DNA of 64,000 bases from Cyanobacteriota bacterium (GTDB lineage: Bacteria > Cyanobacteriota > Vampirovibrionia > Vampirovibrionales > Vampirovibrionaceae): contig JAIEMW010000001.1 in assembly GCA_019751815.1 (NCBI GenBank), forward strand, positions 876,197 to 940,196, given 5' to 3'. Numbering within the stretch: the stretch's first letter is position 1; every line of letters begins with the position of its first letter. The position numbers were made by a program, and so were the translations under genes. The notes beneath the pieces were generated by a model. The model saw nothing but the letters and a program-made list of their open reading frames with translations, was not told the DNA's origin and did not search any database. Shown piece by piece: positions 42,820 through 50,773 of the stretch.

Positions 42820-43770
42820 TCAGTCTGGCAAGCGGGTTGAAGTACCCTTGTCTCCTTGTTCCTTCAGCTGGCTGATGGCACTGGTCATAATAATTTCTGT
42901 AAAGCTATCCACCTGTGGTTTTTGACCCTTTGGTGTTGGTGGAACTAGCATGGCATAGAGAATTTTATACCCTACCTTCCCAAATTCACGCACCATAAAG
43001 GTATGGAAGTTAGTCAAAGTAATGGGGTCAGCCTGCTTTTTGGGGTCTAGCTTATAGGCTTTGACCAACGCCCAACCGAAAGCTTTATCGGCAGATTCAT
43101 TCACAAAGTCTTCTAACTCATGAAAGGCAAATTCATTGCCCTCTTCGGGTACAAAGCCCAGGCGGGAGGCATACTCTTTGATTGTTCTCTCATATTGCGC
43201 GTGTGCCCATTTGGCTTGAGTGTCTTTAGGCTGCTTGAGTGCTTCTTTCTCAATACTCTCCTGCAATCTATCTGTCAGACCTTTATTGGCGAATTGGTAC
43301 ACAGTTTTGGCAACACGGAGCATGTCCTGAGGGTCTGTCTTTGCCTGAATTAAGGCCCAATCCCGGTTATCTTCTGGCAGCGAAAGTGCTTTATTAATCA
43401 TTTTTTGATAGGTTCTCAGCAGAAGGGCCAACCTGGTTTCCACTTGAGGGTGAAACATCTGATCAGCTGGACGTGCCAATGGTGGACGTTTCACAACAGG
43501 TGTGTCGCCCGAACCTACCAGTTCTATAGCCTCTGCACCCACAGTTAAAAGAGAAGCTGTAATAGGCGTTTTGGCTGAACCTGAGGCTGGTTTACCAGAC
43601 TTTGATGGTGTCATGCCTGGGTCTATAGATTTTGGAGCCAAAGGAATAGGCCATTCACCGGAATCATCCGGATCACCCGCAGGCGCAGCGACGGCCTTAC
43701 CCCCAGAAAACAGGGGAGAGACATTCTGGAACAGGCTTCTTGTAGTAGAAGGCAGAAGGGTCATAGTCAT
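42820..43770 (-). CDS. Hypothetical protein with disordered N-terminus and helical C-terminal domain
   Basis: This is a 316-residue protein. Residues 1-100 are Pro/Ser/Gly-rich and probably disordered. From about residue 105 it is helical and charged, with words such as LLLRTYQKMINKAL, KWAHAQYERTIKEYASRLG and FAFHELEDFVNESADKAFGW. No signal peptide, membrane segment or known motif is visible. The ATG follows GGAG at 13 nt. It is divergent from dnaK and unrelated to it as far as I can see. Confidence 0.7.
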   Translation of the reverse strand: MTMTLLPSTTRSLFQNVSPLFSGGKAVAAPAGDPDDSGEWPIPLAPKSIDPGMTPSKSGKPASGSAKTPITASLLTVGAEAIELVGSGDTPVVKRPPLARPADQMFHPQVETRLALLLRTYQKMINKALSLPEDNRDWALIQAKTDPQDMLRVAKTVYQFANKGLTDRLQESIEKEALKQPKDTQAKWAHAQYERTIKEYASRLGFVPEEGNEFAFHELEDFVNESADKAFGWALVKAYKLDPKKQADPITLTNFHTFMVREFGKVGYKILYAMLVPPTPKGQKPQVDSFTEIIMTSAISQLKEQGDKGTSTRLPD

Positions 43771-44091
43771 GGGTTCACATTCACTCCGGTTTTCATGGAA
43801 TTTGGGAATTTTAGAGGGGAATTGAGAGGGCTCAGGTTATCTTAAAACAACACACGATCAAAAGTTGTTACTGAATTTTAAGCAGTGCGGATGAAAGTAT
43901 CCTAAATTCTTAAGACTCTGTTAACGTTCTGGGCATCCACTGATTTTTACTATACAGTGGAGTTACGCGATTTTTAATGATGAAATCCCCCCTCAGTTGC
44001 ATCCAGATTCTGATTCTGAACGCGCCCCAATATGGGCATAGCTCCTCAAGCAAGTGTAGCAAGTTGAAGCAGCATATAAAGGACAGGCACA
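43771..44091. other. Divergent intergenic region upstream of dnaK
   Basis: This is a 321-bp gap. AAAGGA lies about 10 nt before the dnaK ATG, and a TATACA word near 43950 may be a -10. I looked for CIRCE (TTAGCACTC-N9-GAGTGCTAA) and a sigma32-type promoter and found neither. No RNA gene or small coding frame is evident. Confidence 0.45.
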
Positions 44092-45939
44092 ATGGCCAAA
44101 GTTGTTGGTATTGATTTAGGCACCACGAACTCTGTGGTTGCTGTGATGGAAGGTGGCAAACCCACCGTAATTGCCAGTGCTGAAGGGAACCGTACCACCC
44201 CTTCTATTGTTGGATTTTCCAAAACCGGAGAGCGCCTGGTTGGCTTACTGGCCAAAAGACAAGCTGTCTTAAACCCAGACCGGAGTATAGCTTCTAACAA
44301 ACGCTATATCGGGACAGATAAAACCTGGCCCATCGACGGAAAAGACTGGACTCCACAAGAGATTTCTGCTCAGATTTTAAGAAAACTGACTGAAGATGCT
44401 TCTAAATACCTGGGCGAAACCGTGAAGCAAGCGGTTATTACTGTACCTGCTTATTTCAATGACAGTCAACGCCAGGCGACCAAAGATGCTGGTAAAATTG
44501 CCGGTCTGGAAGTCTTACGGATCATCAACGAGCCCACGGCTGCCGCCCTGGCTTACGGTCTAGACAAGAAGACTGAGGAAGTGATCCTGGTATTCGACTT
44601 GGGGGGTGGTACGTTTGACGTTTCCATTCTCGAAGTGGGTGACGGTGTGTTTGAAGTGAAATCCACCAGCGGAGATACCCGACTGGGCGGGGACGATTTT
44701 GACGAAACCGTGATGGAATGGCTGGTCGATGAGTTTAAAAAACAAGAAGGTATTGACCTTCGCTCTGACAAACAGGCGATGCAGCGTTTGAAAGAAGCGG
44801 CTGAAAAGGCCAAATGCGAACTTTCCACCTTGTTTGAGTCACACATCAGTCTGCCGTTTATCACAGCCGATGCCAACGGGCCCAAACACTTGGAGCTCAC
44901 GCTGACACGGGCCAATTTTAATGCCCTCACCAAATCACTGGTGGAGCGTTGCCGCGGGCCTGTAGAACAAGCGTTGAAAGATGCGAAACTTTCCCCTAAT
45001 GAGATTGATGAAGTAGTCTTGGTCGGGGGCTCTACTCGGATTCCTGCAGTGCAAGAACTCGTCCGCAGTCTCACTGGCGGCAAAGACCCTCACCAAGGGG
45101 TGAACCCTGATGAAGTGGTTGCTGTTGGCGCTGCCATCCAAGGCGGTGTTCTTGCCGGAGACGTGAAAGATATCGTCTTGCTTGACGTTACCCCGCTCTC
45201 TCTGGGTATTGAAACCCTGGGTGGCGTTTTAACAAAGCTGGTTGAGCGAAACACAACCATCCCAGTTCGTCGCAGTGAGACATTCTCCACCGCTGATGAC
45301 AATCAGACCAGTGTGGATATTCACGTGTTGCAAGGGGAACGCCCGATGGCCCGTGATAACAAATCACTGGGACACTTCCAGTTGCAAGGTCTTCCACCTG
45401 CCCCTCGGGGTATTCCCAAAGTGGAAGTTACGTTTGATATTGATGCCAACGGAATTGTTAATGTCAGTGCCAAAGATCAGGCCACTGGCAAAGAAACCAC
45501 CATCACCATCACCAACACCACCAATCTTTCAGATTCCGAAATTGATAAAATGGTGAAAGAAGCTGAAGCCAACCGTGCCGAAGACGAAAAGCTGAAACAG
45601 CAGGTGGATACCCGAAATCAAGGTGACCAACTGTGCCACAGTGCTGAGAAAATGCTCTCTGACATGGGCGATAAAATCCCAGAATCAGAGCGGAACGGCA
45701 TTAAGCAAGATGTTGACGCATTGCGCAGTGCCATTCAAGGTAACGATCACGACAGCATCAAACGGCTGATGGACGAATTGCAGAAAAAACTGTATGCCAT
45801 TTCGACCCAAGCTTATGAAACCGCCCCTGCTGGTAGCAATACCGGTAGCAGCAACGGCAGCGGTGGCAATAACGATGACATCATCGACGCCGAGTTCAGA
45901 CCCACTGACGAAAACACCGGCGCAGGTGTCGGATCTTAA
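44092..45939 (+). CDS. dnaK: Molecular chaperone DnaK (Hsp70)
   Basis: This is a 615-residue Hsp70. The nucleotide domain has [56 protein letters not shown] and [10 protein letters not shown]. The linker ([19 protein letters not shown]) leads into the substrate domain with [10 protein letters not shown], followed by the helical lid and the terminal DDIIDAEF. The tail before that is Gly/Ser/Asn-rich. No grpE or dnaJ is adjacent. The last 14 bases overlap the probable GTG start of comEC. Confidence 0.97.
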   Translation: MAKVVGIDLGTTNSVVAVMEGGKPTVIASAEGNRTTPSIVGFSKTGERLVGLLAKRQAVLNPDRSIASNKRYIGTDKTWPIDGKDWTPQEISAQILRKLTEDASKYLGETVKQAVITVPAYFNDSQRQATKDAGKIAGLEVLRIINEPTAAALAYGLDKKTEEVILVFDLGGGTFDVSILEVGDGVFEVKSTSGDTRLGGDDFDETVMEWLVDEFKKQEGIDLRSDKQAMQRLKEAAEKAKCELSTLFESHISLPFITADANGPKHLELTLTRANFNALTKSLVERCRGPVEQALKDAKLSPNEIDEVVLVGGSTRIPAVQELVRSLTGGKDPHQGVNPDEVVAVGAAIQGGVLAGDVKDIVLLDVTPLSLGIETLGGVLTKLVERNTTIPVRRSETFSTADDNQTSVDIHVLQGERPMARDNKSLGHFQLQGLPPAPRGIPKVEVTFDIDANGIVNVSAKDQATGKETTITITNTTNLSDSEIDKMVKEAEANRAEDEKLKQQVDTRNQGDQLCHSAEKMLSDMGDKIPESERNGIKQDVDALRSAIQGNDHDSIKRLMDELQKKLYAISTQAYETAPAGSNTGSSNGSGGNNDDIIDAEFRPTDENTGAGVGS

Positions 45940-48214
45940 GTTCTCATCAACACGGTCCTGGCTTTCTCATAGTGAGCCGTTCTTAGTCCCACTTCTGGGA
46001 TGTTTAATCCTGGGGCTCACATTGGGCTGCCTACTTGCCAACGGATTACTATCTCCCGGGGTGATTAAGGCTCAGCTCTATCTGTTTGCTGCCAGTCTTG
46101 GCAGTTTCAGTTTATTTTTGGCGCTGTATAGGAAAAGACGGTGGGTTATCCAAACTGCCTTTTGTACTTTTGCGCTCTCTGCAGGGTGTTTATGGTCTCT
46201 TTGCTTTGCTTATACACCAGGATATCCCGATGTTTCCTACCTCAGCCCGCAACCCAATTGTGTGATAAGAGGTATTATTTGGCAGCGACCGAGTGAAAAC
46301 GCCCATGCCACTCTATGGGTCTATAGCGTTAACGGACAAACACTTCACGGATATGCTGATATCAGCAAAAGCCCCTCCGCCTTTCCCGCCGCAGGGCAAT
46401 GGGTAGAAGTACATGGCAATTTATCCACCCCATGGCCAGCGCGCTTTCCAGGTGCTTATGATCAACGCCACTATCTTTTGGCTCAGCAAATAGGGACCGT
46501 GATCACCCGAGTCAAGTTGCTGAAAGTGCTAAATGAAGCCCCAGACGGTTTTAATTCAGGTTTCAATCTAGGTTTAAATCCAAGCACTTGGCAGACCTTC
46601 TGGATGCCTGCTGTTTCACCCTTACTCCACTGGAGTAATCAAACCCAAATGACGGTTCAGACCCACTTCCAAAAGGCATTGGGGCAGCAATACGGATCGA
46701 TTCTAGCCAGTATGGTGTTGGGAGACCGGGCGGTTCCAGTCGACAGAGAGTTGAAACAGGACTTTGCCCGCACAGGACTCATTCATTTACTGGCTGCTTC
46801 TGGGTTTAATGTGGCGATTATTGCTGGATTTTGCTTATGGTGCCTCACAAGGCTTCGTGTCATTCCCAGGCCAATGGTTTACCTCGCCAGCATGGGCATG
46901 GTTGCCTTGTATGTAATATTGGCAGGCTTTTCACCCTCTGTACTCCGGGCCGGTGTGATGTTAGAAATCGCCCTACTTCTGTCATTATGGGACAAAGCGA
47001 TATCAGGGGTTCTCTTGCTCTTTTTGGCAACAGCGCTGCTGGCGTTGTTTCAACCAATTATATTGCTGAGTCTCAGCTTTCAGCTCTCCGCTCTCACCAC
47101 ATTGGGTTTATTGCTGATGGCCCCAGGGGCCACGCAGTGGTGTCAGCAAAAGATGATGGCCTTACTCCCAGTCGTATCCGATTTCCCCACCACACTTTTA
47201 CAGTTTTTTATCGGGCTGATTACAGTCCCCAGCATTGCCCAACTCTGGGTACTCCCTATTTCCATTACCGTATTTCATCAAATTCCGCTGCTGAGTATTC
47301 CTCTCAACGGACTGGCCGGTCTTATTGTTGTACCGTTAACGGTTTTAGGTTTTATTGCCAGCTTTTTTGCCACTGTCTTACCAGCTATCGCTTCTATATT
47401 ATGCTATCTGGCAGTCCCTTTCTTATGGGCGCTACTCAACTTAGCCACAGGGATTGGAGCAGACCCAGCAATGCGCGTTGAATTGGGAGACATCCCAAAC
47501 AGTGTCTGCTGTATTGCTTATGCTTTATTGATCCTTTGGGGATTTCTGTTGCAAAACCCAATAAAATGGCAACCATCTCTGAAGCAAAGAGTGGCTATAG
47601 CCCTGTGTGCAGGGTTTTGCTTGATATTGCCTTCGATTGTTGAAAAACAGCATTATGAAAACGCCTTTCGTCTGGAACGCATTCCGCTTTCCTCTTACAG
47701 CAGTGCATGGTTTGTCTATTTACCCGGGAAAACATCGCGTCCTGGACTGATTGTCCCTCAGACGTTGGGGCATTGGGAGACACGTACGATCAAAGACTAC
47801 TTTAAACACCATCAAATCAAGGCAATAAGCTGGGTGTACCCGTTAAACCAGTCTCATGAATCCCTGTCTGAAGGAAATGACCGCGAGAATATCCTCCAAC
47901 TATTGAAACGCGAACAATTGAAGCAAGGGGATAGTGAAGAAAGCCAGGTTGTTATTAATTGGCATGAAGAAATACGCTGGGGCGGTGCCACATGGCGTTT
48001 TATTGCACTTCCAGAACGTCTAGAGATTCAAACTCGACAACCACTCTCAGCATGTTTACGTTTGTCACTCACCAGGCAGACAGAAATGACAGAATCTGCT
48101 CCCTCTCCTCCGTGTTTTGAGCTTTCAACAGAAACACTGCCCTTGTACAAAAGGCAGTATCAGCGCTGGTTATGGAATCCAGCCTCTGCCTCGCTTCGGT
48201 TGAAACACCTCTAA
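45926..48214 (+). CDS. comEC: DNA uptake channel protein ComEC/Rec2
   Basis: This large polytopic membrane protein forms the inner-membrane channel for transforming DNA. Early membrane segments ([22 protein letters not shown]) are followed by an OB-like periplasmic region. The Competence domain begins [13 protein letters not shown] and includes [19 protein letters not shown], then many hydrophobic helices. The C-terminal ~190 residues lack the HxHxDH metal motif of the usual beta-lactamase domain. An open frame continues upstream to 45794, but that stretch is a shadow of dnaK; GTG at 45926 overlaps the dnaK stop and suits translational coupling. Confidence 0.88.
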   Translation: MSDLKFSSTRSWLSHSEPFLVPLLGCLILGLTLGCLLANGLLSPGVIKAQLYLFAASLGSFSLFLALYRKRRWVIQTAFCTFALSAGCLWSLCFAYTPGYPDVSYLSPQPNCVIRGIIWQRPSENAHATLWVYSVNGQTLHGYADISKSPSAFPAAGQWVEVHGNLSTPWPARFPGAYDQRHYLLAQQIGTVITRVKLLKVLNEAPDGFNSGFNLGLNPSTWQTFWMPAVSPLLHWSNQTQMTVQTHFQKALGQQYGSILASMVLGDRAVPVDRELKQDFARTGLIHLLAASGFNVAIIAGFCLWCLTRLRVIPRPMVYLASMGMVALYVILAGFSPSVLRAGVMLEIALLLSLWDKAISGVLLLFLATALLALFQPIILLSLSFQLSALTTLGLLLMAPGATQWCQQKMMALLPVVSDFPTTLLQFFIGLITVPSIAQLWVLPISITVFHQIPLLSIPLNGLAGLIVVPLTVLGFIASFFATVLPAIASILCYLAVPFLWALLNLATGIGADPAMRVELGDIPNSVCCIAYALLILWGFLLQNPIKWQPSLKQRVAIALCAGFCLILPSIVEKQHYENAFRLERIPLSSYSSAWFVYLPGKTSRPGLIVPQTLGHWETRTIKDYFKHHQIKAISWVYPLNQSHESLSEGNDRENILQLLKREQLKQGDSEESQVVINWHEEIRWGGATWRFIALPERLEIQTRQPLSACLRLSLTRQTEMTESAPSPPCFELSTETLPLYKRQYQRWLWNPASASLRLKHL

Positions 48215-48248
48215 AAGGCTAGTGACAGAAGGATTTTTACATAAGACC

Positions 48249-48277
48249 TTTTCAAACAAAATAACTTTGACTATAAT
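48249..48277 (+). promoter_or_regulatory. Sigma70-like promoter of the YunG-like gene
   Basis: TTTTCA (48249-48254) and TATAAT (48272-48277) have a 17-bp spacer. The predicted leader is about 125 nt and contains a GT-rich stretch near 48360-48380. Confidence 0.55.
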
Positions 48278-48408
48278 TGTCGCAGTGTGAGAGAGTGGCC
48301 TAAACACAGTGAGGACCTGTCTAACTGTCCCAGAGCTCTCGTTCATCAAGTCACCCGTTATGTGTGTGTGTAAGTTTGTGTAGTTTGAGTGTCTGTTTCT
48401 AAGGGGAA

Positions 48409-49008
48409 ATGTTGTTGTTCGCTATGTCAACGCCTCTTTTTTCTAGCCCTATTGGTTTTGGCCGCCTAAACGCGACTAGACTGGTCCCGGATAAGACAAA
48501 AAGAGACACAAACAAAGGGAGAACTTCCGGTGAACCCCTCCTATCAGTTAACGTTAAACAAGAACAATTAGAGACTCGGTTTAAACAAGCAGCACGCCGA
48601 GAAACAGCCTATAACACTCAAGAATACGACCAATTGTCTGCGATCAGCTCTCTGGCGGGTCATTGTAATGCCGTTGCTTACTGTGTCCAAAAGCTTTATG
48701 GTGGCGTGATTCTTCAAGCAACAGTCCATTACCAACTTAACGGAAAACCAAAACGGACTTCTCACTTCTGGAATAGGCTTCCCAACGGGATCGAGATTGA
48801 TTACTCAGCCAGCCAATGGGGATTAACCAATCAGATCCCCCTTAGTCACAAACAGCTGATGTTTCCACTGCAGAAATCAGAAAAAACACCTAAGGGTAAT
48901 GTAAAGTTGATTGTTCTCTCTGTGTCACCGGCGCGAATCGTCCCAAGCAGAAAAACGGTGAACCCAAGGTTCACACAATTTGAAGAAAACTTCCAAAAAA
49001 CATCCTAA
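48409..49008 (+). CDS. YunG-like domain protein
   Basis: This is a 199-residue protein. The core resembles the YunG family: SLAGHCNAVAYCVQKLYGGVIL, then HFWNRLPNGIEIDYSASQW, so a conserved Cys, a following His and an Asp could form a peptidase-like site. The family has no settled function. The N-terminus contains PIGFGRLN, another x-F-G word close to the start. AAGGGG lies only 2 nt before the ATG at 48409, so initiation may be at a nearby TTG (48415) or ATG (48424). Its own promoter is visible. Confidence 0.6.
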   Translation: MLLFAMSTPLFSSPIGFGRLNATRLVPDKTKRDTNKGRTSGEPLLSVNVKQEQLETRFKQAARRETAYNTQEYDQLSAISSLAGHCNAVAYCVQKLYGGVILQATVHYQLNGKPKRTSHFWNRLPNGIEIDYSASQWGLTNQIPLSHKQLMFPLQKSEKTPKGNVKLIVLSVSPARIVPSRKTVNPRFTQFEENFQKTS

Positions 49009-49021
49009 AACACTTTATTTC

Positions 49022-49150
49022 CCAAAAAATAAAGCTACCGAGATGCTCGGTAGCGTGACTTGGGGAGGAGGTTGGGGAAGTGAGCTTTCGCTCACATAAG
49101 GGGTATCGGAGTTCCCAGATCAAACTTGAGGGTGTCCAACCGTAATGTAA
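49022..49150 (-). ncRNA. Candidate small RNA with anti-Shine-Dalgarno C-rich segment
   Basis: On the minus strand this gap has three ordered elements. First, a hairpin GTGAGC-GAAA-GCTCAC with a GNRA loop (49080-49095). Second, an apparently unpaired pyrimidine stretch with CAACCTCCTCCCC (about 49064-49079), complementary to ribosome-binding sites. Third, a terminator hairpin GCTACCGAG/CTCGGTAGC (49034-49054) followed by TTTATTTTTTGGG. TATAAC (49152-49157) is a possible -10; no good -35 is seen. No minus-strand gene needs this terminator. The 5' end is approximate. Confidence 0.45.
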
Positions 49151-49329
49151 AGTTATATAAAAGTAACGAACTGTGACGTTTCCTGGCCAATCCACAGCAT
49201 CGGCGCACCTTATTTGCGCCTTTGGTGTTTAATCCAGAACAGCACCTCTAGAACAGCCCATCTAGTGACGATGAGCGAGCCGGTTCAGACACTTTCCCAG
49301 AAAGAATTGATACCAGAAAGAGTTAATAC

Positions 49330-49716
49330 ATGTTTCACCCTACATTACTCACTAAATATCGACGGTTTTTTGGCCCTGCAACCCCTGTCAAAATATCTCT
49401 GATACTTTATTTAGGTCTCATTTCACTTCTATACACTACCTCTCCAGTATCAGCATCTCCAAAGCCTTATATCTCACCAGAAATCCGTTATGCGGATCAG
49501 CTCCGCCAACGCGTTCAGATCCCAGAGCGACTGTCCATTAACGCCAGCACTTTAAACGAGTTGATGACGCTGCCTGGGATAGATGAGAGCACCGCACTCA
49601 AAATGATGCGTTCTCGTCCCTTCAAGAGTGTTCAAGACCTGTACAATCTTCCTTTGATGGAACCTCGGGAAGTGCGGCGGTTGATCGAGGCCATTCAGCC
49701 TAAAATTGCATTTTAA
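49330..49716 (+). CDS. Exported helix-hairpin-helix protein, ComEA-like
   Basis: This is a 128-residue protein. An N-terminal hydrophobic segment (ISLILYLGLISLLYTTSPVSA) acts as signal peptide or anchor. The C-terminal half is a helix-hairpin-helix pair: LSINASTLNELMTLPGIDESTALKMM then RPFKSVQDLYNLP, very close to the ComEA DNA-binding pattern. ComEA binds incoming DNA in the periplasm and hands it to ComEC, encoded 1.1 kb upstream. The ribosome site is weak. Confidence 0.82.
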   Translation: MFHPTLLTKYRRFFGPATPVKISLILYLGLISLLYTTSPVSASPKPYISPEIRYADQLRQRVQIPERLSINASTLNELMTLPGIDESTALKMMRSRPFKSVQDLYNLPLMEPREVRRLIEAIQPKIAF

Positions 49717-49720
49717 ATTC

Positions 49721-49759
49721 AAAACGGCCCGATATCGAATTGATACCGGGCCGTTTTGT
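49721..49759 (+). terminator. Bidirectional terminator between convergent genes
   Basis: AAAACGGCCC (49721-49730) pairs with GGGCCGTTTT (49748-49757). The flanking A and T tracts allow use in both directions, by the ComEA-like gene and the convergent glycine-zipper gene. Confidence 0.85.
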
Positions 49760-49793
49760 AATGGTTAGGGTTTAATACGTTGGCTTGAAAGAA

Positions 49794-50534
49794 TTACTGA
49801 TTCACGGCAACGGGTTGGCTGATGATGATGCTCATCCGTGAACCGCTGGGAATCACCACATCTTTTCCACGACGGGTTGCGGCATAAGTGACCCCACCCA
49901 GACCGCCAACAGCGGTACCGAACACAGCGCCAGAGCCTGCCACACCCAGTAAACCACCAAAGGCAGTTCCGGCCACAGCACCTATACCAGTTGCAGCACC
50001 AGCAACACCAATGCCTTTGAGAATATCAACGGCATAGCTATTTCCTCGGAGAATACCGGAATTATCTTGGGTGACGATATGTCCCGTGATGGGAACGACA
50101 ACACCGTCAGGTGTTTTGACGCTGAAAAACTTCACATCAATTTCGCCGTGTTTGCCTAAGTGTCCCGAACGGGACACGTTGGCCACTTGACCTTGGATTT
50201 GGCTACCCGCCGGAAGCAGCACTGCGTCATTGACGAACACATCGTTTTCTAACGTAGCGCCAACCGCTTCGCCCAGGTTGCTCGAGAAAGAGCTGATCGG
50301 CTGATCCAGCTTAATCAAGAGGGTAGTCCCTTTGGGGATGGTTGCCACGCGACCACGCAGGGTGGAGGATTCTGCATTGCGCCCCGGGGTGGGGGATAGC
50401 GAAGGCAGTCCACTATTATTAATATTGTTGGCATCCAACGAGTTGATATTCTCAGAAAAACTGACAAAGGGAATGACAGCGAAACTGGCAGCCAGCACCA
50501 AGGCCAGTAGCTGTTTTCTTTCTTGAATTTGCAT
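49794..50534 (-). CDS. Exported glycine-zipper protein with TrbI/VirB10-like segment
   Basis: This protein has about 246 residues. A signal peptide (KQLLALVLAASFAVIPFVSFS) is followed by a disordered Asn/Ser region. A beta-rich domain then has words recalling the VirB10/TrbI C-terminal domain (IPKGTTLLIKLDQPISS, FVNDAVLLPAGSQIQGQV). A Gly/Ala-rich zipper follows (GAVAGTAFGGLLGVAGSGAVFG) and a short strand (VVIPSGSRMSIII) ends the protein. No other conjugation genes are present, so it is probably a stand-alone envelope protein. ATG at 50534 is directly before the signal peptide. Confidence 0.75.
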   Translation of the reverse strand: MQIQERKQLLALVLAASFAVIPFVSFSENINSLDANNINNSGLPSLSPTPGRNAESSTLRGRVATIPKGTTLLIKLDQPISSFSSNLGEAVGATLENDVFVNDAVLLPAGSQIQGQVANVSRSGHLGKHGEIDVKFFSVKTPDGVVVPITGHIVTQDNSGILRGNSYAVDILKGIGVAGAATGIGAVAGTAFGGLLGVAGSGAVFGTAVGGLGGVTYAATRRGKDVVIPSGSRMSIIISQPVAVNQ

Positions 50535-50694
50535 CTCTTTAACTCTCCAAATCACTAACAACAACCTCTGCGCACAGCGCAAAAAAACAGAGATAGGCTT
50601 GGGACTGTAAAATCCAGCAAAAGTTCCTTATTCACTATTATAACCAGTTTTTGGTTTCAGAAATGACCGAGTTATAGACTCGAATATTAAGCTG

Positions 50695-50723
50695 TTGACA
50701 CCTGCCCCGAAAAAATGTGTTAT
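50695..50723 (+). promoter_or_regulatory. Promoter of topA
   Basis: A perfect TTGACA (50695-50700) and TGTTAT (50718-50723) are spaced by 17 bp, about 50 bp before the topA ATG. Confidence 0.6.
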
Positions 50724-50773
50724 AAACTCCTCTATACTGTTTTCTGAAAAAGATCGGCCGAGACCCCTAGACA

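Noticed and set aside
43771..44091. CIRCE operator or sigma32 promoter upstream of dnaK
   Set aside because: No TTAGCACTC/GAGTGCTAA inverted repeat and no CTTGAA with CCCCAT spacing was found.
45794..45925. An upstream extension of comEC beginning inside dnaK (start [11 protein letters not shown])
   Set aside because: It lies entirely within dnaK coding sequence in another frame, has odd composition and no ribosome site; GTG at 45926 is a better start.
48971..49195. A 74-residue minus-strand frame over the candidate sRNA
   Set aside because: It overlaps the end of the YunG-like gene, lacks a ribosome site and shows no protein-like pattern; the hairpin structure explains the region better.
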